45,888 bases of DNA from Polymorphobacter multimanifer (GCF_014205635.1 NZ_JACIIV010000029.1:1-45888); one strand, 5' to 3'; positions 17,419 to 28,681 are shown, counted from the first letter of the stretch. Notes: generated by a model not told the origin, from the sequence alone. A program made the numbers and translations.

Positions 17419-18347
17419 GTTGCCAGAATCAGGCAGGCTGGGTTTTGCGCATGGCCTGCACCCGCGCCGAAGCCGAGGCGCTCCCCAACGCCGACGAAGC
17501 CTTCATCGATCTGCTCGACCCCCCCACCATCATGGTCGACGAGCCCGATCCGCACGCCCCCGATGATTGGGTGATGCTCGCCTATTTCGACGCCAAACCC
17601 GACCAGGCCCTTGTAAAGCGCATCCGCACCCTCGCCCCCTCCGCCACCAGCCACAGCCTCGAGCCGCTTCCGCAAGAAGACTGGGTCACGATGAGCCAGA
17701 TCGGCCTCGAGCCCGTCCGCGCCGGCCGCTTCGTGGCGCTCACCACCGATCACCTGGGCGCACGCCAGCCCGGCGACATCGCGCTTCGCATCGAAGCCGG
17801 CCTCGCCTTCGGCACCGGCCAGCACATGACCACCCACGGCTGCCTCGCCGCGCTCTCCGCACTCCGCCGCAACCATGATTTCGCAAATATCGCCGATCTC
17901 GGCACCGGCACCGGCATCCTCGCCATGGCCGCCGCCCGCGCCTGGCCGCGCGCCCGCACCATCGCCACCGATATCGATCCGGTGGCGGTGCGCGTGGCGC
18001 GGGAAAATCTGGCGGCAAACCGCCTTCAGCACGGCGAAGGCGCGGGCCAGGTCAGCCTCATCACCGCCGCCGGCATGGCGCATCAGGCGCTGCGCGCCCG
18101 GGCCCCCTTCGATCTCATCATCGCCAACATCCTGGCCGGCCCGCTCATCGCCATGGCGGCGTCGATCGCGCCCGCGCTGGCGCCAGGCGGCATACTCGTC
18201 CTCGCGGGGCTGCTCGATGTGCAAAAGCGCGCCGTCCAGCGCGCCTATCTAAACCAGGGCCTTGTGCCCTTTTCGCCGCTTCAGGGCGCGCGCCAGCATC
18301 ACCGGGCCGAATGGCCAACGCTGGTGCTGACGCGTCCCCGCAGCTGA
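17415..18347 (+). CDS. prmA: Ribosomal protein L11 methyltransferase
   Basis: 310 residues, normal for PrmA. The N-terminal half is the substrate-recognition domain. The methyltransferase core has EAGLAFGTGQHMTT at about 127-140, the SAM-binding DLGTGTGIL at 161-169, TDIDP at 185-189 and NILAGPL near 235, where the conserved Asn-Ile-Leu marks the family. It trimethylates L11 lysines and the N-terminus using SAM. The start overlaps the SDR stop as ATGA. Confidence 0.95.
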   Translation: MSCQNQAGWVLRMACTRAEAEALPNADEAFIDLLDPPTIMVDEPDPHAPDDWVMLAYFDAKPDQALVKRIRTLAPSATSHSLEPLPQEDWVTMSQIGLEPVRAGRFVALTTDHLGARQPGDIALRIEAGLAFGTGQHMTTHGCLAALSALRRNHDFANIADLGTGTGILAMAAARAWPRARTIATDIDPVAVRVARENLAANRLQHGEGAGQVSLITAAGMAHQALRARAPFDLIIANILAGPLIAMAASIAPALAPGGILVLAGLLDVQKRAVQRAYLNQGLVPFSPLQGARQHHRAEWPTLVLTRPRS

Positions 18348-18351
18348 ACGA

Positions 18352-18507
18352 TCACGCGTAGAAGGCGTGGAACAGCCGCGCATCGGCGGCAATCGGGCGA
18401 AGCTGCACGCGCGACTTCTTCGGCGCACGAGTTTCATTGCGGGCAACAGCAACCATCGGCTGCGCTGCGACCGGCTCGGGCGAAAGCCCGTCAAAAACGA
18501 CCTTCAT
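18352..18507 (-). CDS. Small unknown protein, 51 residues
   Basis: ATG at 18507 is preceded by GGAG with eight bases between, a better site than many in this window, and codon use resembles the neighbours. The product starts MKVVFDGLSPEP, is rich in Ala, Pro and Arg in the middle (NETRAPKKSR) and ends LFHAFYA. It has no signal peptide or membrane segment. It faces prmA (convergent, four bases apart) and lies 127 bases after ligA on the same strand. I do not recognise it; a longer frame from 18579 lacks a ribosome binding site. Confidence 0.55.
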   Translation of the reverse strand: MKVVFDGLSPEPVAAQPMVAVARNETRAPKKSRVQLRPIAADARLFHAFYA

Positions 18508-18634
18508 GATCGACACTCCAAATCCCGACAGGTCAATTCCTATCGGGGAAGTGGAGATAGTGATTTCCAGCGCCGCCACCAGCCGTGCTGCAAGTGCGTC
18601 AGCTATGCATTTAAAGCATAATGCAACAAAAGCG

Positions 18635-20725
<2,091 letters not shown>

Positions 20726-20794
20726 CTAGCACCAGCCCGCGCGGCATGGGAGAGGGGCATTGACTTGCGCGCTGCGTCCCGCCCAACTCGCCCC

Positions 20795-21949
20795 ATGAAC
20801 CCGCTCTACACCGCCATGCCGACCACCATCTTCGAAACCATGTCGGCCCGCGCCCGCGCCACCGGCGCCATCAACCTCGGCCAGGGTTTTCCCGACTCGG
20901 GCTGGCCGCAAGACGTGCTCGATGCCGCCGCGTCCGAGATCCTCACCGGTCACAACCAATACCCCCCGATGCCCGGCATCCCCGCCCTGCGCCAGGCCGT
21001 CGCCACCCACTACCAGTCACATCAGAACATCGACCTCGACTGGGAGCGCGAGATCACCATCACCTCGGGCGCCACCGAGGCGCTCGCCGCCGCCATCTTC
21101 GCGCTGGTCTCCCCGGGTGACGAGGTGGTGCTGTTCCAGCCGCTCTACGATGCCTATCTGCCGCTCGTCGGCCGCGCCGGCGGCGTGCCGCGGCTGGTAA
21201 CACTCCGCCCCCCGCATTGGCAGTTCAACGCCGAAGATCTCGCTGCCGCCTTCTCGGAAAAGACGCGGCTGGTCATCGTCAACAATCCCCTCAACCCCAG
21301 CGCCTCGACCTTCGGCCGCGCAGCCCTCGATCTTCTCGCCGGCTTTGCGACCCGCTCAGGCGCTGTAATCCTCTCCGACGAAGTCTGGGAGCATGTCCAC
21401 TTCGATGGCGCCGAGCATGTTTCCGTGCTCTCGGTGCCGGCCTTGCGAAATCGCGCCGTCAAGATCGGCTCGGGCGGCAAGATCTTCGCGCTCACCGGTT
21501 GGAAGGTCGGCTGGATGTGCGCCGCCCCCGCCCTCACCGCCGTGCTCGCCAAATCCCACCAGTTCCTCACCTTCACCACCCCGCCCGCGCTCCAGCTCGG
21601 CATCGCCCATGGCCTGGGCAAACCGCAAGAATGGTTCGAAGCCATGCGCGCCGGTTTCCAGCGCTCGCGCGATCGGCTGGTGGCCGGCCTCGCCGCAGCC
21701 GGCTATGCCATGCTGCCGAGTGCGGGCACCTATTTCGTCTCGATCGACCTTGCCGCCTCGGGCATTTCGCTCGGCGATGCCCAAGCCGCCGAACGGCTGC
21801 TGGCGGCCGGGGTGGCCACCATCCCCGTCTCGGCCTTTTATGCCGAACAGCCGGTCACGACCACGCTGCGCCTCTGCTTCGCCAAGCGGGACGCGGTGCT
21901 GGATGAGGCGATTGCGCGGCTGTCCGGCGCGCGCGACAGCCTTCGCTAA
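20795..21949 (+). CDS. Class I PLP-dependent aminotransferase (YbdL/kynurenine aminotransferase-like)
   Basis: 384 residues, fold type I. NLGQGFPD near 27-34 and YDAYLP near 118 match the methionine/glutamine/kynurenine aminotransferase branch. NNPLNPS at 163-169 and DEVWEH at 195-200 bind the cofactor; Lys229 in GGKIFALTGWKVG forms the Schiff base; the C-terminal LRLCFAK supplies the substrate-carboxylate Arg. It transfers amino groups from methionine or aromatic amino acids to 2-oxo acids in the cytoplasm. It appears to be monocistronic and is followed by strong hairpins. The exact donor is unknown. Confidence 0.9.
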   Translation: MNPLYTAMPTTIFETMSARARATGAINLGQGFPDSGWPQDVLDAAASEILTGHNQYPPMPGIPALRQAVATHYQSHQNIDLDWEREITITSGATEALAAAIFALVSPGDEVVLFQPLYDAYLPLVGRAGGVPRLVTLRPPHWQFNAEDLAAAFSEKTRLVIVNNPLNPSASTFGRAALDLLAGFATRSGAVILSDEVWEHVHFDGAEHVSVLSVPALRNRAVKIGSGGKIFALTGWKVGWMCAAPALTAVLAKSHQFLTFTTPPALQLGIAHGLGKPQEWFEAMRAGFQRSRDRLVAGLAAAGYAMLPSAGTYFVSIDLAASGISLGDAQAAERLLAAGVATIPVSAFYAEQPVTTTLRLCFAKRDAVLDEAIARLSGARDSLR

Positions 21950-21954
21950 AAGCT

Positions 21955-21997
21955 CCCTCCCCCTTGCGGGGAGGGCGACTCGCGCCCTTGGCGCGAG
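21955..21997 (+). repeat. Paired GC-rich palindromes (REP-like)
   Basis: CCCTCCCC (21955-21962) pairs with GGGGAGGG (21968-21975). Immediately after, CTCGCGCC (21979-21986) pairs with GGCGCGAG (21990-21997), and the run ends in GGGGTGGGGG. This double-hairpin layout with a G-rich tail is typical of dispersed intergenic repeats in sphingomonads and relatives. It also sits six bases past the aminotransferase stop and could act in termination. Confidence 0.6.
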
Positions 21998-22043
21998 CGG
22001 GGTGGGGGTGCTCTGCTGCGTTTACAGTTAAAGAGAAGGCAGC

Positions 22044-22108
22044 GCCGCGGCAAAGCCGCGGCTGACGTCAGACGAGCTCGGCCAGCGAGGCTGGCCGCCT
22101 CGCTGGCC
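22044..22108. terminator. Strong hairpins between convergent genes
   Basis: GCCGCGGC (22044-22051) repeats as its own complement at 22055-22062 around AAA. Next, GGCCAGCGAGG (22080-22090) pairs perfectly over 11 bases with CCTCGCTGGCC (22098-22108). Both lie between the aminotransferase and the minus-strand receptor stop at 22156, so they can act as bidirectional, T-run-free terminators or mRNA 3' ends. Confidence 0.5.
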
Positions 22109-22155
22109 GGGCTTGCGCGAGTCGGCGCGCGGCGCGCGCGCTCGCCGCGCGGCGC

Positions 22156-24423
22156 CTAAAACCGGAACCCCACCGTTGCATTCCACGTCCGCGGATCGCC
22201 GAAATACACCGTCTGGATGTTCCCCACCGAGCTGAACTCCTGCCCATCGGTCCGGTACAGCGAATTCGACAGGTTCTTCACCCCGCCGCGCAGATACCAG
22301 CCAGCGGCCGAATCGAACTGCACAAAGGCATTGGCCACCCAATAGCCCGGCTCGCGCAGGTTGCTGCGGTTGTCCACGCTCAGGAAGTGCGCATCGACAA
22401 AGCGCCCGTCGCCGCCGAAGGTCAGGCCGCCGGCGCTACCGAGCGGAATGGTGTAGTCGCTGCCCAGCGTGAGCGTGAGCGGCGGCGCGAACGCCGGCTC
22501 GCAGGTGATGGCATTGCCGGTAGGGTTGCACGAGAAGGTCGGCGGACGGCGACCATCGTTGAACTCGCGATATTCGGCGTTGAGATAGCCGACCGAAACG
22601 CGCACGTTCCAGCGATCGGTGGGGCGGACAGCGGCCTCGCCTTCGAGGCCCCAGATCCGCAGTTCGCCAGCATTGAGAACCGGGAAGACTGCCAGAGAGC
22701 CGCCCCCGACCCGCGCCTGGAAATCCTTGTAGTCACTGAGGAAGGCGTTGGCGGACAGTCGAACGCGGCCGTTCATGAAGCTGCCCTTCGCACCGCCCTC
22801 ATAGGTCCAGACCGTTTCAGGCCGGAACTGGGTGACTATCGTCGGCACGCCACCCACCACGACCGTCAGGTCGTTGATCGAATTGGCGCGACCGTTGAAG
22901 CCGCCCGACTTGAACCCGCGCGAGGCCGAGCCATAGAGCAGCGTGTCGGGCGTCGGCTTGAACGACAGCGTCAGCGTCGGCGTCCAGGCCCCGAAGCTGG
23001 CCTTGTTGTCGTTGTTGAACGGCGCCGGCAGGCTTCCGGGGAAGCTGAACGGCGGAAACAACGGCTGGAACGCAGCACTTGTTGCGACCGTGGTCAGCCG
23101 GTCATAAACCCGGTCCTCATGCGTGTAGCGCAGACCGGCGGTGACCGCGAACTGGTCGGTCAGGTCGTAGGTCGCCTGCCCGAAGGCGGCATAGCTGCGT
23201 GTCCGCTGCCGATCGTCGATCAATCGCGTGAAGGGAATGCCGAGGAGATCATCGGCATAAGCCTCCTGGTGCGAACGAACCACTTCGTCGAGATAGTAGA
23301 GGCCGACGACCCCGCTGAAACGCTCGGTGTTCCACTTGAGCTGAAGTTCCTGGCTGAACTGCTCCTGCGCAATGCCGACAAAGACATCGCCGAGTTCCGC
23401 CTCGGTGGCATCGATGTCGATGAATAGATCGGGGCGAAGCTTGCGATAGGCCGTGATCGAGGACAGCGTGAATGCGTCAGAGAGTTCGAAGTTGGCCGTG
23501 AGGCTGGTCCCCCAATGGTCGAGCCGCTGGCCCTCATCGCCGCGAAAGCTCGTCGAAGCCTTGTAGTCATATTGGCCATAGGGATTGGCCGGAATGGGCC
23601 GGATGCCTGCCAGCGGCGCGGTGGCATAGCCCAGGGTCAGCGCGTTGCGCTGGCGGGTATAGTCGCCCGAAAGCAGCAGCTCGAGCCGCTCGGTCGGCTG
23701 CGCGCGCAGGATGGCGCGGCCAGTCAGCGAATCACGGTCGTTGTACTTGCGCCCCGTTCGTGGGTCGGTCACGATCCCATCGCGCTTGTCCCACTGCGCC
23801 GCGACCGACAGCGCCAGCTTGTCCGCCGCCAGCGGCGCCGAAAGATAGCCGTTGAGCAGGATCTGGTTGTAGCTGCCATAGAGCGCCGAAGCCTGGCCCT
23901 TGAGAACGTTCAGATCGGGCTTGCGGCTGATGATGCTCACCGCCCCGCCGATGGTGTTCTTGCCATAAAGCGTCCCCTGCGGCCCGCGCAGCACTTCGAT
24001 CCGCTCGACATCGCCGAGGCTTAGCAGCGCACCCTGGATGCGGCTGAGATAGACACCATCGACATAGACACCCACGGCCGGATCGAAGGTCTGCAGCGCA
24101 TCGGGCTGGCCGATCCCGCGGATGAAGATGTTGGCGCTGGTGGCTGAGCCGCGGCCCTGCACGATGTTGAGATTGGGGGCCGTGCCCTGGATGCCGGCAA
24201 GGTCGATCGCCTGCAGCCGCTCCAGATCGGCCTGGCTGTACGCCGAGACCGCCACCGGCACATCGATCAGCCGCTCGTCACGCCGGCGCGCCGAAACGAT
24301 GATCTCGTCCTCCTCGGTCACCATCGTGTCGGCAGCCTGTGCGAACACCGGCGTGGCAGGTACGAGCGCTGCCAGAGCAACGCCGGCAACGAGCGCGGAA
24401 CGAAGGTTGAAAATGTCGGCCAT
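22156..24423 (-). CDS. TonB-dependent outer-membrane receptor, TetR-linked
   Basis: 755 residues from ATG 24423, which has GGGGAG upstream and opens a signal peptide (MADIFNLR, hydrophobic run, PVFAQA). The plug domain shows EDEIIVSARRR as a TonB-box region, then IFIRGIGQ, GVYVDGVYLSR and IERIEVLRGPQGTLYGKNTIGGAV. The barrel ends in the aromatic VGFRF. It belongs to the large family used by sphingomonads to import glycans, siderophores or aromatic compounds. A TetR gene is divergent, 96 bases away, and probably controls it. Substrate unknown. Confidence 0.93.
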   Translation of the reverse strand: MADIFNLRSALVAGVALAALVPATPVFAQAADTMVTEEDEIIVSARRRDERLIDVPVAVSAYSQADLERLQAIDLAGIQGTAPNLNIVQGRGSATSANIFIRGIGQPDALQTFDPAVGVYVDGVYLSRIQGALLSLGDVERIEVLRGPQGTLYGKNTIGGAVSIISRKPDLNVLKGQASALYGSYNQILLNGYLSAPLAADKLALSVAAQWDKRDGIVTDPRTGRKYNDRDSLTGRAILRAQPTERLELLLSGDYTRQRNALTLGYATAPLAGIRPIPANPYGQYDYKASTSFRGDEGQRLDHWGTSLTANFELSDAFTLSSITAYRKLRPDLFIDIDATEAELGDVFVGIAQEQFSQELQLKWNTERFSGVVGLYYLDEVVRSHQEAYADDLLGIPFTRLIDDRQRTRSYAAFGQATYDLTDQFAVTAGLRYTHEDRVYDRLTTVATSAAFQPLFPPFSFPGSLPAPFNNDNKASFGAWTPTLTLSFKPTPDTLLYGSASRGFKSGGFNGRANSINDLTVVVGGVPTIVTQFRPETVWTYEGGAKGSFMNGRVRLSANAFLSDYKDFQARVGGGSLAVFPVLNAGELRIWGLEGEAAVRPTDRWNVRVSVGYLNAEYREFNDGRRPPTFSCNPTGNAITCEPAFAPPLTLTLGSDYTIPLGSAGGLTFGGDGRFVDAHFLSVDNRSNLREPGYWVANAFVQFDSAAGWYLRGGVKNLSNSLYRTDGQEFSSVGNIQTVYFGDPRTWNATVGFRF

Positions 24424-24519
24424 GGCGCGGACTCCCCAGTTGAATATGTGCGGCTGATGCCACTTAAGGGTTGCCATACTGAAACCTGAACCACTATTCA
24501 ACTAGCGTTGGAGGACGCG
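24424..24519. promoter_or_regulatory. Divergent control region between TonB receptor and TetR gene
   Basis: A perfect nine-base inverted repeat, AGTTGAATA (24438-24446) and TATTCAACT (24495-24503), brackets the region; the arms are 57 bases apart centre to centre. The left arm lies next to the receptor ribosome binding site and the right arm next to GGAGGA (24510-24515) of the TetR gene. These may be two half-sites of a looping operator, or chance. Confidence 0.4.
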
Positions 24520-25191
24520 ATGCGTAGCAGCACGAAACTGTCACTGAAAGGACACGAACCGGCGCCGTCAGCCGCCGACAAGACGCCGCGTACCGATCGT
24601 GGCCGGCGCACGCACCGCGCCCTGCTCGATGCCGCAGCCGAAGAGTTCGGCGAGCGCGGCTATCACGAGGCCGGCATCGCCCGCATTGCCCAGCGTGCGG
24701 GGGCGGCGATCGGCAGCTTCTACACCTATTTCGATTCCAAGGAGGCGATCTTCCGGGCGCTGGTCGCCGACATGTCCGCCCAGGTCCGCGAGACAGTGGC
24801 CCCGGTCATCCTCGCCGCCCCCGACCGGCTTTCGGGCGAGCGCGCCGGCATCGCCGCCTTCCTGCGCTTCGTCCGCCAGCACAAGGCGCTCTACCGCATC
24901 ATCGACGAAAGCGCCTTCGTGGCCGAAGACGCCTATCGCAAGCATTATGTCGATATCGCCGAGGGCTATGCCGCCTCGCTGACCCGCGCTTTCGGCACCG
25001 GCGAAATCAGCGAGGGCGACATGCAGGTGCGCGCCTGGGCGATCATGGGCATGAACGTCTTCCTGGGCCTGCGCTTCGGCGTCTGGGACGACGTGACCGA
25101 CCCCGACATCGTCGCCGCCACGGCCGCAGCCCTCGTCAGCGACGGCCTGCGGTCCCAAAATCCGCTGCAGACCAGCCCAAAACAACCCTGA
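24520..25191 (+). CDS. TetR/AcrR family transcriptional regulator
   Basis: 223 residues from ATG 24520, with GGAGGA four bases before it. The N-terminal domain has RRTHRALLDAAAEEFGERGYHEAGIARIAQRAGAA then IGSFYTYFDSKEAIF, the standard TetR helix-turn-helix at about 30-78. The C-terminal ligand domain is helical and of usual length. It is divergent from a TonB-dependent receptor, the normal arrangement for a local repressor of uptake. The effector is unknown. Confidence 0.92.
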   Translation: MRSSTKLSLKGHEPAPSAADKTPRTDRGRRTHRALLDAAAEEFGERGYHEAGIARIAQRAGAAIGSFYTYFDSKEAIFRALVADMSAQVRETVAPVILAAPDRLSGERAGIAAFLRFVRQHKALYRIIDESAFVAEDAYRKHYVDIAEGYAASLTRAFGTGEISEGDMQVRAWAIMGMNVFLGLRFGVWDDVTDPDIVAATAAALVSDGLRSQNPLQTSPKQP

Positions 25192-25303
25192 TTTGCCCCA
25201 AGAAACACCCCTGCCGATCCGTCTGCATGGCCAAGAGATCCCTTCAAGACCCCGATTTTCCGGTCATCTCCACCACCCTCGAGGCAACCCAGGCCCGACG
25301 AAC

Positions 25304-25720
25304 TCAGCGCACCCTGGCGGCGAACGGCCAGTCGATCACCCGCCCGGCCCACAGCGCCCACCAGACGAACACCGGCTGAAAGGCGAGCCGCGGGCCATGA
25401 TAGCCCCAGCCGAGCGTGTTGCCGCCCACTTCGACCATCTCCATCGCATGCTTGATGTTGGCCGGGTAAACCACCACCGCATAAGCCGCCATCAATACCC
25501 CACCCCACCAGTTGGCCCGCGCCAAAAACCCGATTGTACGAGGCCAGAGCAGCAGTGCAGCCCCCACCAACTCCCAAACGCCTGTCAGTTGAACCACTTG
25601 CAGCGGATACGGTACCCATTCGGGCATGATCGGCAGAAAGCCCTCGGGGCTTCGCAAATGCACAATGCCGACGCCGGCATAGATGATCCCGAGCAGAAGC
25701 CGGGCGATGGTTCGGATCAC
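25304..25720 (-). CDS. DoxX-like small membrane protein
   Basis: 138 residues with four hydrophobic segments (about 4-22, 42-60, 68-88 and 115-132), the layout of DoxX/DoxD-like proteins; LLGIIYAGVGIVHL at the start and YPANIKHAME between helices 3 and 4 are typical. GTG at 25720 overlaps the serine hydrolase stop as GTGA. The function of such single-gene DoxX proteins is unsettled; roles in redox or membrane stress have been proposed for relatives. Confidence 0.8.
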   Translation of the reverse strand: MIRTIARLLLGIIYAGVGIVHLRSPEGFLPIMPEWVPYPLQVVQLTGVWELVGAALLLWPRTIGFLARANWWGGVLMAAYAVVVYPANIKHAMEMVEVGGNTLGWGYHGPRLAFQPVFVWWALWAGRVIDWPFAARVR

Positions 25721-27000
25721 GCCAGATCCTGATTGAGCGCCACCTGAAGTTCCTTCGGCAGCGGAAAGCGCTGTTGCGGCAGATATTGCAGCATCACCAC
25801 CACGCCCACACCGCGCACCGGATCGACCTGGAACAGCGTCCCCGCTGCCCCGCCCCAGCCATAGCTGCCCGCCGGCGACCCGTCGGGCGCCACCTTCAGC
25901 GTATCGAACAGCGTCAACCGCCCCGAGGCGCCGAAGCCATCCATCTTCTCGTAGAACACCCCGGGCGGCATCAGATTGCTCATCCCCTGCCGCACGGTCG
26001 TCTCGCGCAGCACCACGCCACGCTCGAAACCGCCACCATTGACCAGCATCTGCGCAAAGCGCGCATAATCGCTCGCCGAAGCGGCCAGCCCGCCGCCTCC
26101 GGAGAACATTGCCGGCGGCCGCAGCCAGTCCGAATCCACCGGCGTATCGATCGGCTGCGGCGTCGCCAGCGGCTTGCCGTCGAGCCCGATCCACGCATAG
26201 TTGGTGGAGAGCCGCCGGGCATCGGCCGCGCGCACCTGGAAGCGCGTCGAATCCATGCCCAATGGTTTCAACAGCATCCGCTGCATCAGCACATCGAGCG
26301 GCGCGCCTCCCACCCGCTCCATCAGCCCGCCGAGCAGATCATTGGCCACCGAATAATGCCAGCCCGTGCCGGGCTCGCTGCGCAGCGGCAGCGTGGCCAG
26401 CCGCTTCACGAAGGTCTGCAAATCGGGAATCGCACCGTCTCCGGGCGCCAGAAACCGGTTCGATGAGCCCGGCTGCAACCCCAACCGCTTGTATTCCTTC
26501 TCGAGCGGTCCGTTACCGTTGATCGAATAGCCAAGCCCTGCAGTATGGGTGAGCAAATGGCGCAACAGGATCGGCCGCTCGGCGGGCCGCGAGGCCAGGC
26601 TGTTCGCCGGGTCGGTCTGCACCCGCATGGCTGCAAATTCGGGCAGAACGTCGCCGATCGGCTGGTCGAGCCGCAGCTTGCCTTCCGCCACCATCGCCAT
26701 CGCCATCATGCCGGTCAGCGGCTTGGTCATGGAATAGATGCGCCACAGCGTGTCCTTCGTCACCGGCCGCCCGCCGGTGAACGCATCCTCGCCTTCGATG
26801 ATCCAGTCCGGCCGGAACCGCCCCGGCCGCACGATTGCCACCGCCGCCCCCGGCACTTTCTTCTCGGCGATGTAGCGGCTCACCAGCGCCCGCAGCGCCG
26901 GCCAGCGGTCACCACCTGTCGTGCGCGCGACCGCCGGTGCCGCCACCAGCGCACCCGCACCTGCCAGCAGGGCGCGGCGCCCAAGCATCCAGTCCGTCAT
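25717..27000 (-). CDS. Exported serine hydrolase, beta-lactamase class C fold
   Basis: 427 residues. The N-terminus LGRRALLAGAGALVAAPAVA is a Tat-type signal. The active-site motifs are SMTK at 90-93 (nucleophile Ser90, Lys93) and YSVAN at 216-220; a GGAAGT stretch near the C-terminus replaces the KTG triad. This is the esterase/D-aminopeptidase-like group (EstB type) rather than a resistance beta-lactamase. It starts five bases after the recN stop and overlaps the DoxX gene, so the three form one transcription unit. Substrate unknown. Confidence 0.88.
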   Translation of the reverse strand: MTDWMLGRRALLAGAGALVAAPAVARTTGGDRWPALRALVSRYIAEKKVPGAAVAIVRPGRFRPDWIIEGEDAFTGGRPVTKDTLWRIYSMTKPLTGMMAMAMVAEGKLRLDQPIGDVLPEFAAMRVQTDPANSLASRPAERPILLRHLLTHTAGLGYSINGNGPLEKEYKRLGLQPGSSNRFLAPGDGAIPDLQTFVKRLATLPLRSEPGTGWHYSVANDLLGGLMERVGGAPLDVLMQRMLLKPLGMDSTRFQVRAADARRLSTNYAWIGLDGKPLATPQPIDTPVDSDWLRPPAMFSGGGGLAASASDYARFAQMLVNGGGFERGVVLRETTVRQGMSNLMPPGVFYEKMDGFGASGRLTLFDTLKVAPDGSPAGSYGWGGAAGTLFQVDPVRGVGVVVMLQYLPQQRFPLPKELQVALNQDLA

Positions 27001-27005
27001 GCCAT

Positions 27006-28655
27006 CTACTCCCCCAACAGCCGGGCCGCTTGCGCGCGCGCCTCGTCAGTCACATCGGCACCAGACAGCATCCTTGCGATTTCCTCAAGCCGCCCAGCAC
27101 CATCGAGCATCACCACATCAGTGCGGGTGATGCCGGCCTCCACGGCTTTGCTGATCATCAGCTGCTGGCGTCCACGCGCCGCCACCTGCGGGCTGTGGGT
27201 CACCACCAGCACCTGGGTGCGCTCGGCCAAACGCGCCAGCCGCTCGCCAATGGCACTCGCCACCGCCCCGCCCACCCCGCGGTCGATCTCGTCGAAGATC
27301 AGCGTGCCCGCCGATCCTTGCGCCGCCAGCGCGACCTTGAGCGCCAGCACAAAACGCGAAAGCTCGCCGCCACTGGCGATCTTGATGAGCGGCGCAAAAT
27401 CGGCCCCCGGATTGGTGGAAATCTCGAACGCCACCCGCTCGCGGCCATCGGCGCCCCAGCCGCCCGCCTCCAAAGCCGTCACCATCGTGCGGAAGCGCGC
27501 ATTGCCCAGCTTGAGCGGCGCCAGTTCGGCAGCGACCGCCGCATCGAGCCGCCCGGCAGCCTCCCGCCGTGCCGCCCCCAGCGCATCGGCCGCCGCAGCA
27601 TAGGCGGCGTCGGCGGCTTTCACCCTCGCCTCCAGCCCGGCAAGCCCATCCTCGCCCGCCACCAGAGCCGCTGCCCGCGCAGTAAGCGTGTCCAGCAGTT
27701 CCGGCAGCGCATCGGCCTCTGTGCGGTGCTTGCGCGCCATCGCCCTGATCTCGAACAACCGCGTCTCGGTCGCCTCCAGCCGTGCCGGATCCGCCTCCAG
27801 AGCCTCCACCGCAGCCGCCAGCTTCACCTCGGCCTCGCCCGCTTCCGCCAGCGCGCGGTCAAGCGCCTCCAGCGCCTCGCCGAGCAGCACGTGCTCGCCC
27901 CCCATCCGGTCGAGCCGCCGCCCGGCCTGCGCAAGCTTGTCGGACCCCTCGCCCATCAGTGTCGCAGCTGCAGAAAGGTCGTCGGCCAGCCGCGCGCCCT
28001 TTTGCATGCCGGCGCGCGCATCGGCGAGGCTCACCTCTTCCCCCGGCTCGGCCCCCAGTGCGGTCAGTTCGCCGATCGCGTGCTCAAGCCATTCGCGGTC
28101 CTTGCGGTCGGCCTCGAGCGCCGCCAGTGCGGCGTCACGCGCTGCCTGGGCATCGCGCCAGCCCGCCCAGGCTGCCCGCACGCCCGCAACAGCCTCCCCC
28201 AGCCCGCCGAAGCCATCGAGCAGCGCCCGATGGCCGCTCGCTGCCAGCAGCCCGCGCTCGTCGTTCTGGCCGTGCACCTCGACGAGCAGCCCCGCAGCCT
28301 CACGGAGCAACGCAACACCTACCGGCTGGTCGTTGATCCAGGCGCGGCCACCGCCATCGACCTTGATCACGCGCTTGAGCATGATCGGCCCTTCGGCATC
28401 GATCTCGTGCTCGGCAAGCAGTGCGCGTGCCGGATGCCTCTCGGGCACCTCGAACGCCGCCGTCACCCTTGCCGAATCGGCGCCGGCGCGCACCAGCCCG
28501 GCATCGCCGCGCCCACCCATCGCCAGCCCGAGCGCATCGAGCAGGATCGATTTTCCAGCCCCCGTTTCCCCCGTCAGCACGGCCAGCCCGACCCCCGGCT
28601 CAAGCCGCAGCGCCTCGATGAGAACCACATTCCTGATGTCGAGCAAAGTCAGCAC
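27006..28655 (-). CDS. recN: DNA repair protein RecN
   Basis: 549 residues, typical for RecN, an SMC-like ATPase that acts at double-strand breaks. Walker A GETGAGKS is at 29-36; LVEVHGQND near 122 is the Q-loop-like signature; two long coiled-coil arms surround the centre; the C-terminal half has the ABC signature region SGGELSRF and Walker B LIFDEID, followed by VVTHSPQVAA. No LexA-type GTTC-N7-GTTC box was found in the bases upstream. It is divergent from rpmF. Confidence 0.96.
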   Translation of the reverse strand: MLTLLDIRNVVLIEALRLEPGVGLAVLTGETGAGKSILLDALGLAMGGRGDAGLVRAGADSARVTAAFEVPERHPARALLAEHEIDAEGPIMLKRVIKVDGGGRAWINDQPVGVALLREAAGLLVEVHGQNDERGLLAASGHRALLDGFGGLGEAVAGVRAAWAGWRDAQAARDAALAALEADRKDREWLEHAIGELTALGAEPGEEVSLADARAGMQKGARLADDLSAAATLMGEGSDKLAQAGRRLDRMGGEHVLLGEALEALDRALAEAGEAEVKLAAAVEALEADPARLEATETRLFEIRAMARKHRTEADALPELLDTLTARAAALVAGEDGLAGLEARVKAADAAYAAAADALGAARREAAGRLDAAVAAELAPLKLGNARFRTMVTALEAGGWGADGRERVAFEISTNPGADFAPLIKIASGGELSRFVLALKVALAAQGSAGTLIFDEIDRGVGGAVASAIGERLARLAERTQVLVVTHSPQVAARGRQQLMISKAVEAGITRTDVVMLDGAGRLEEIARMLSGADVTDEARAQAARLLGE

Positions 28656-28681
28656 GCGAAGCCTCTAATCACCCTTTCCCC

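Noticed and set aside
25717-27000. Beta-lactamase resistance gene
   Set aside because: SxxK and YxN are present but the KTG motif is replaced, and context (recN, DoxX) is not resistance; better called an EstB-like serine hydrolase.
28656-28681. LexA box upstream of recN
   Set aside because: Looked for GTTC-N7-GTTC and its complement in the short upstream region; not present.
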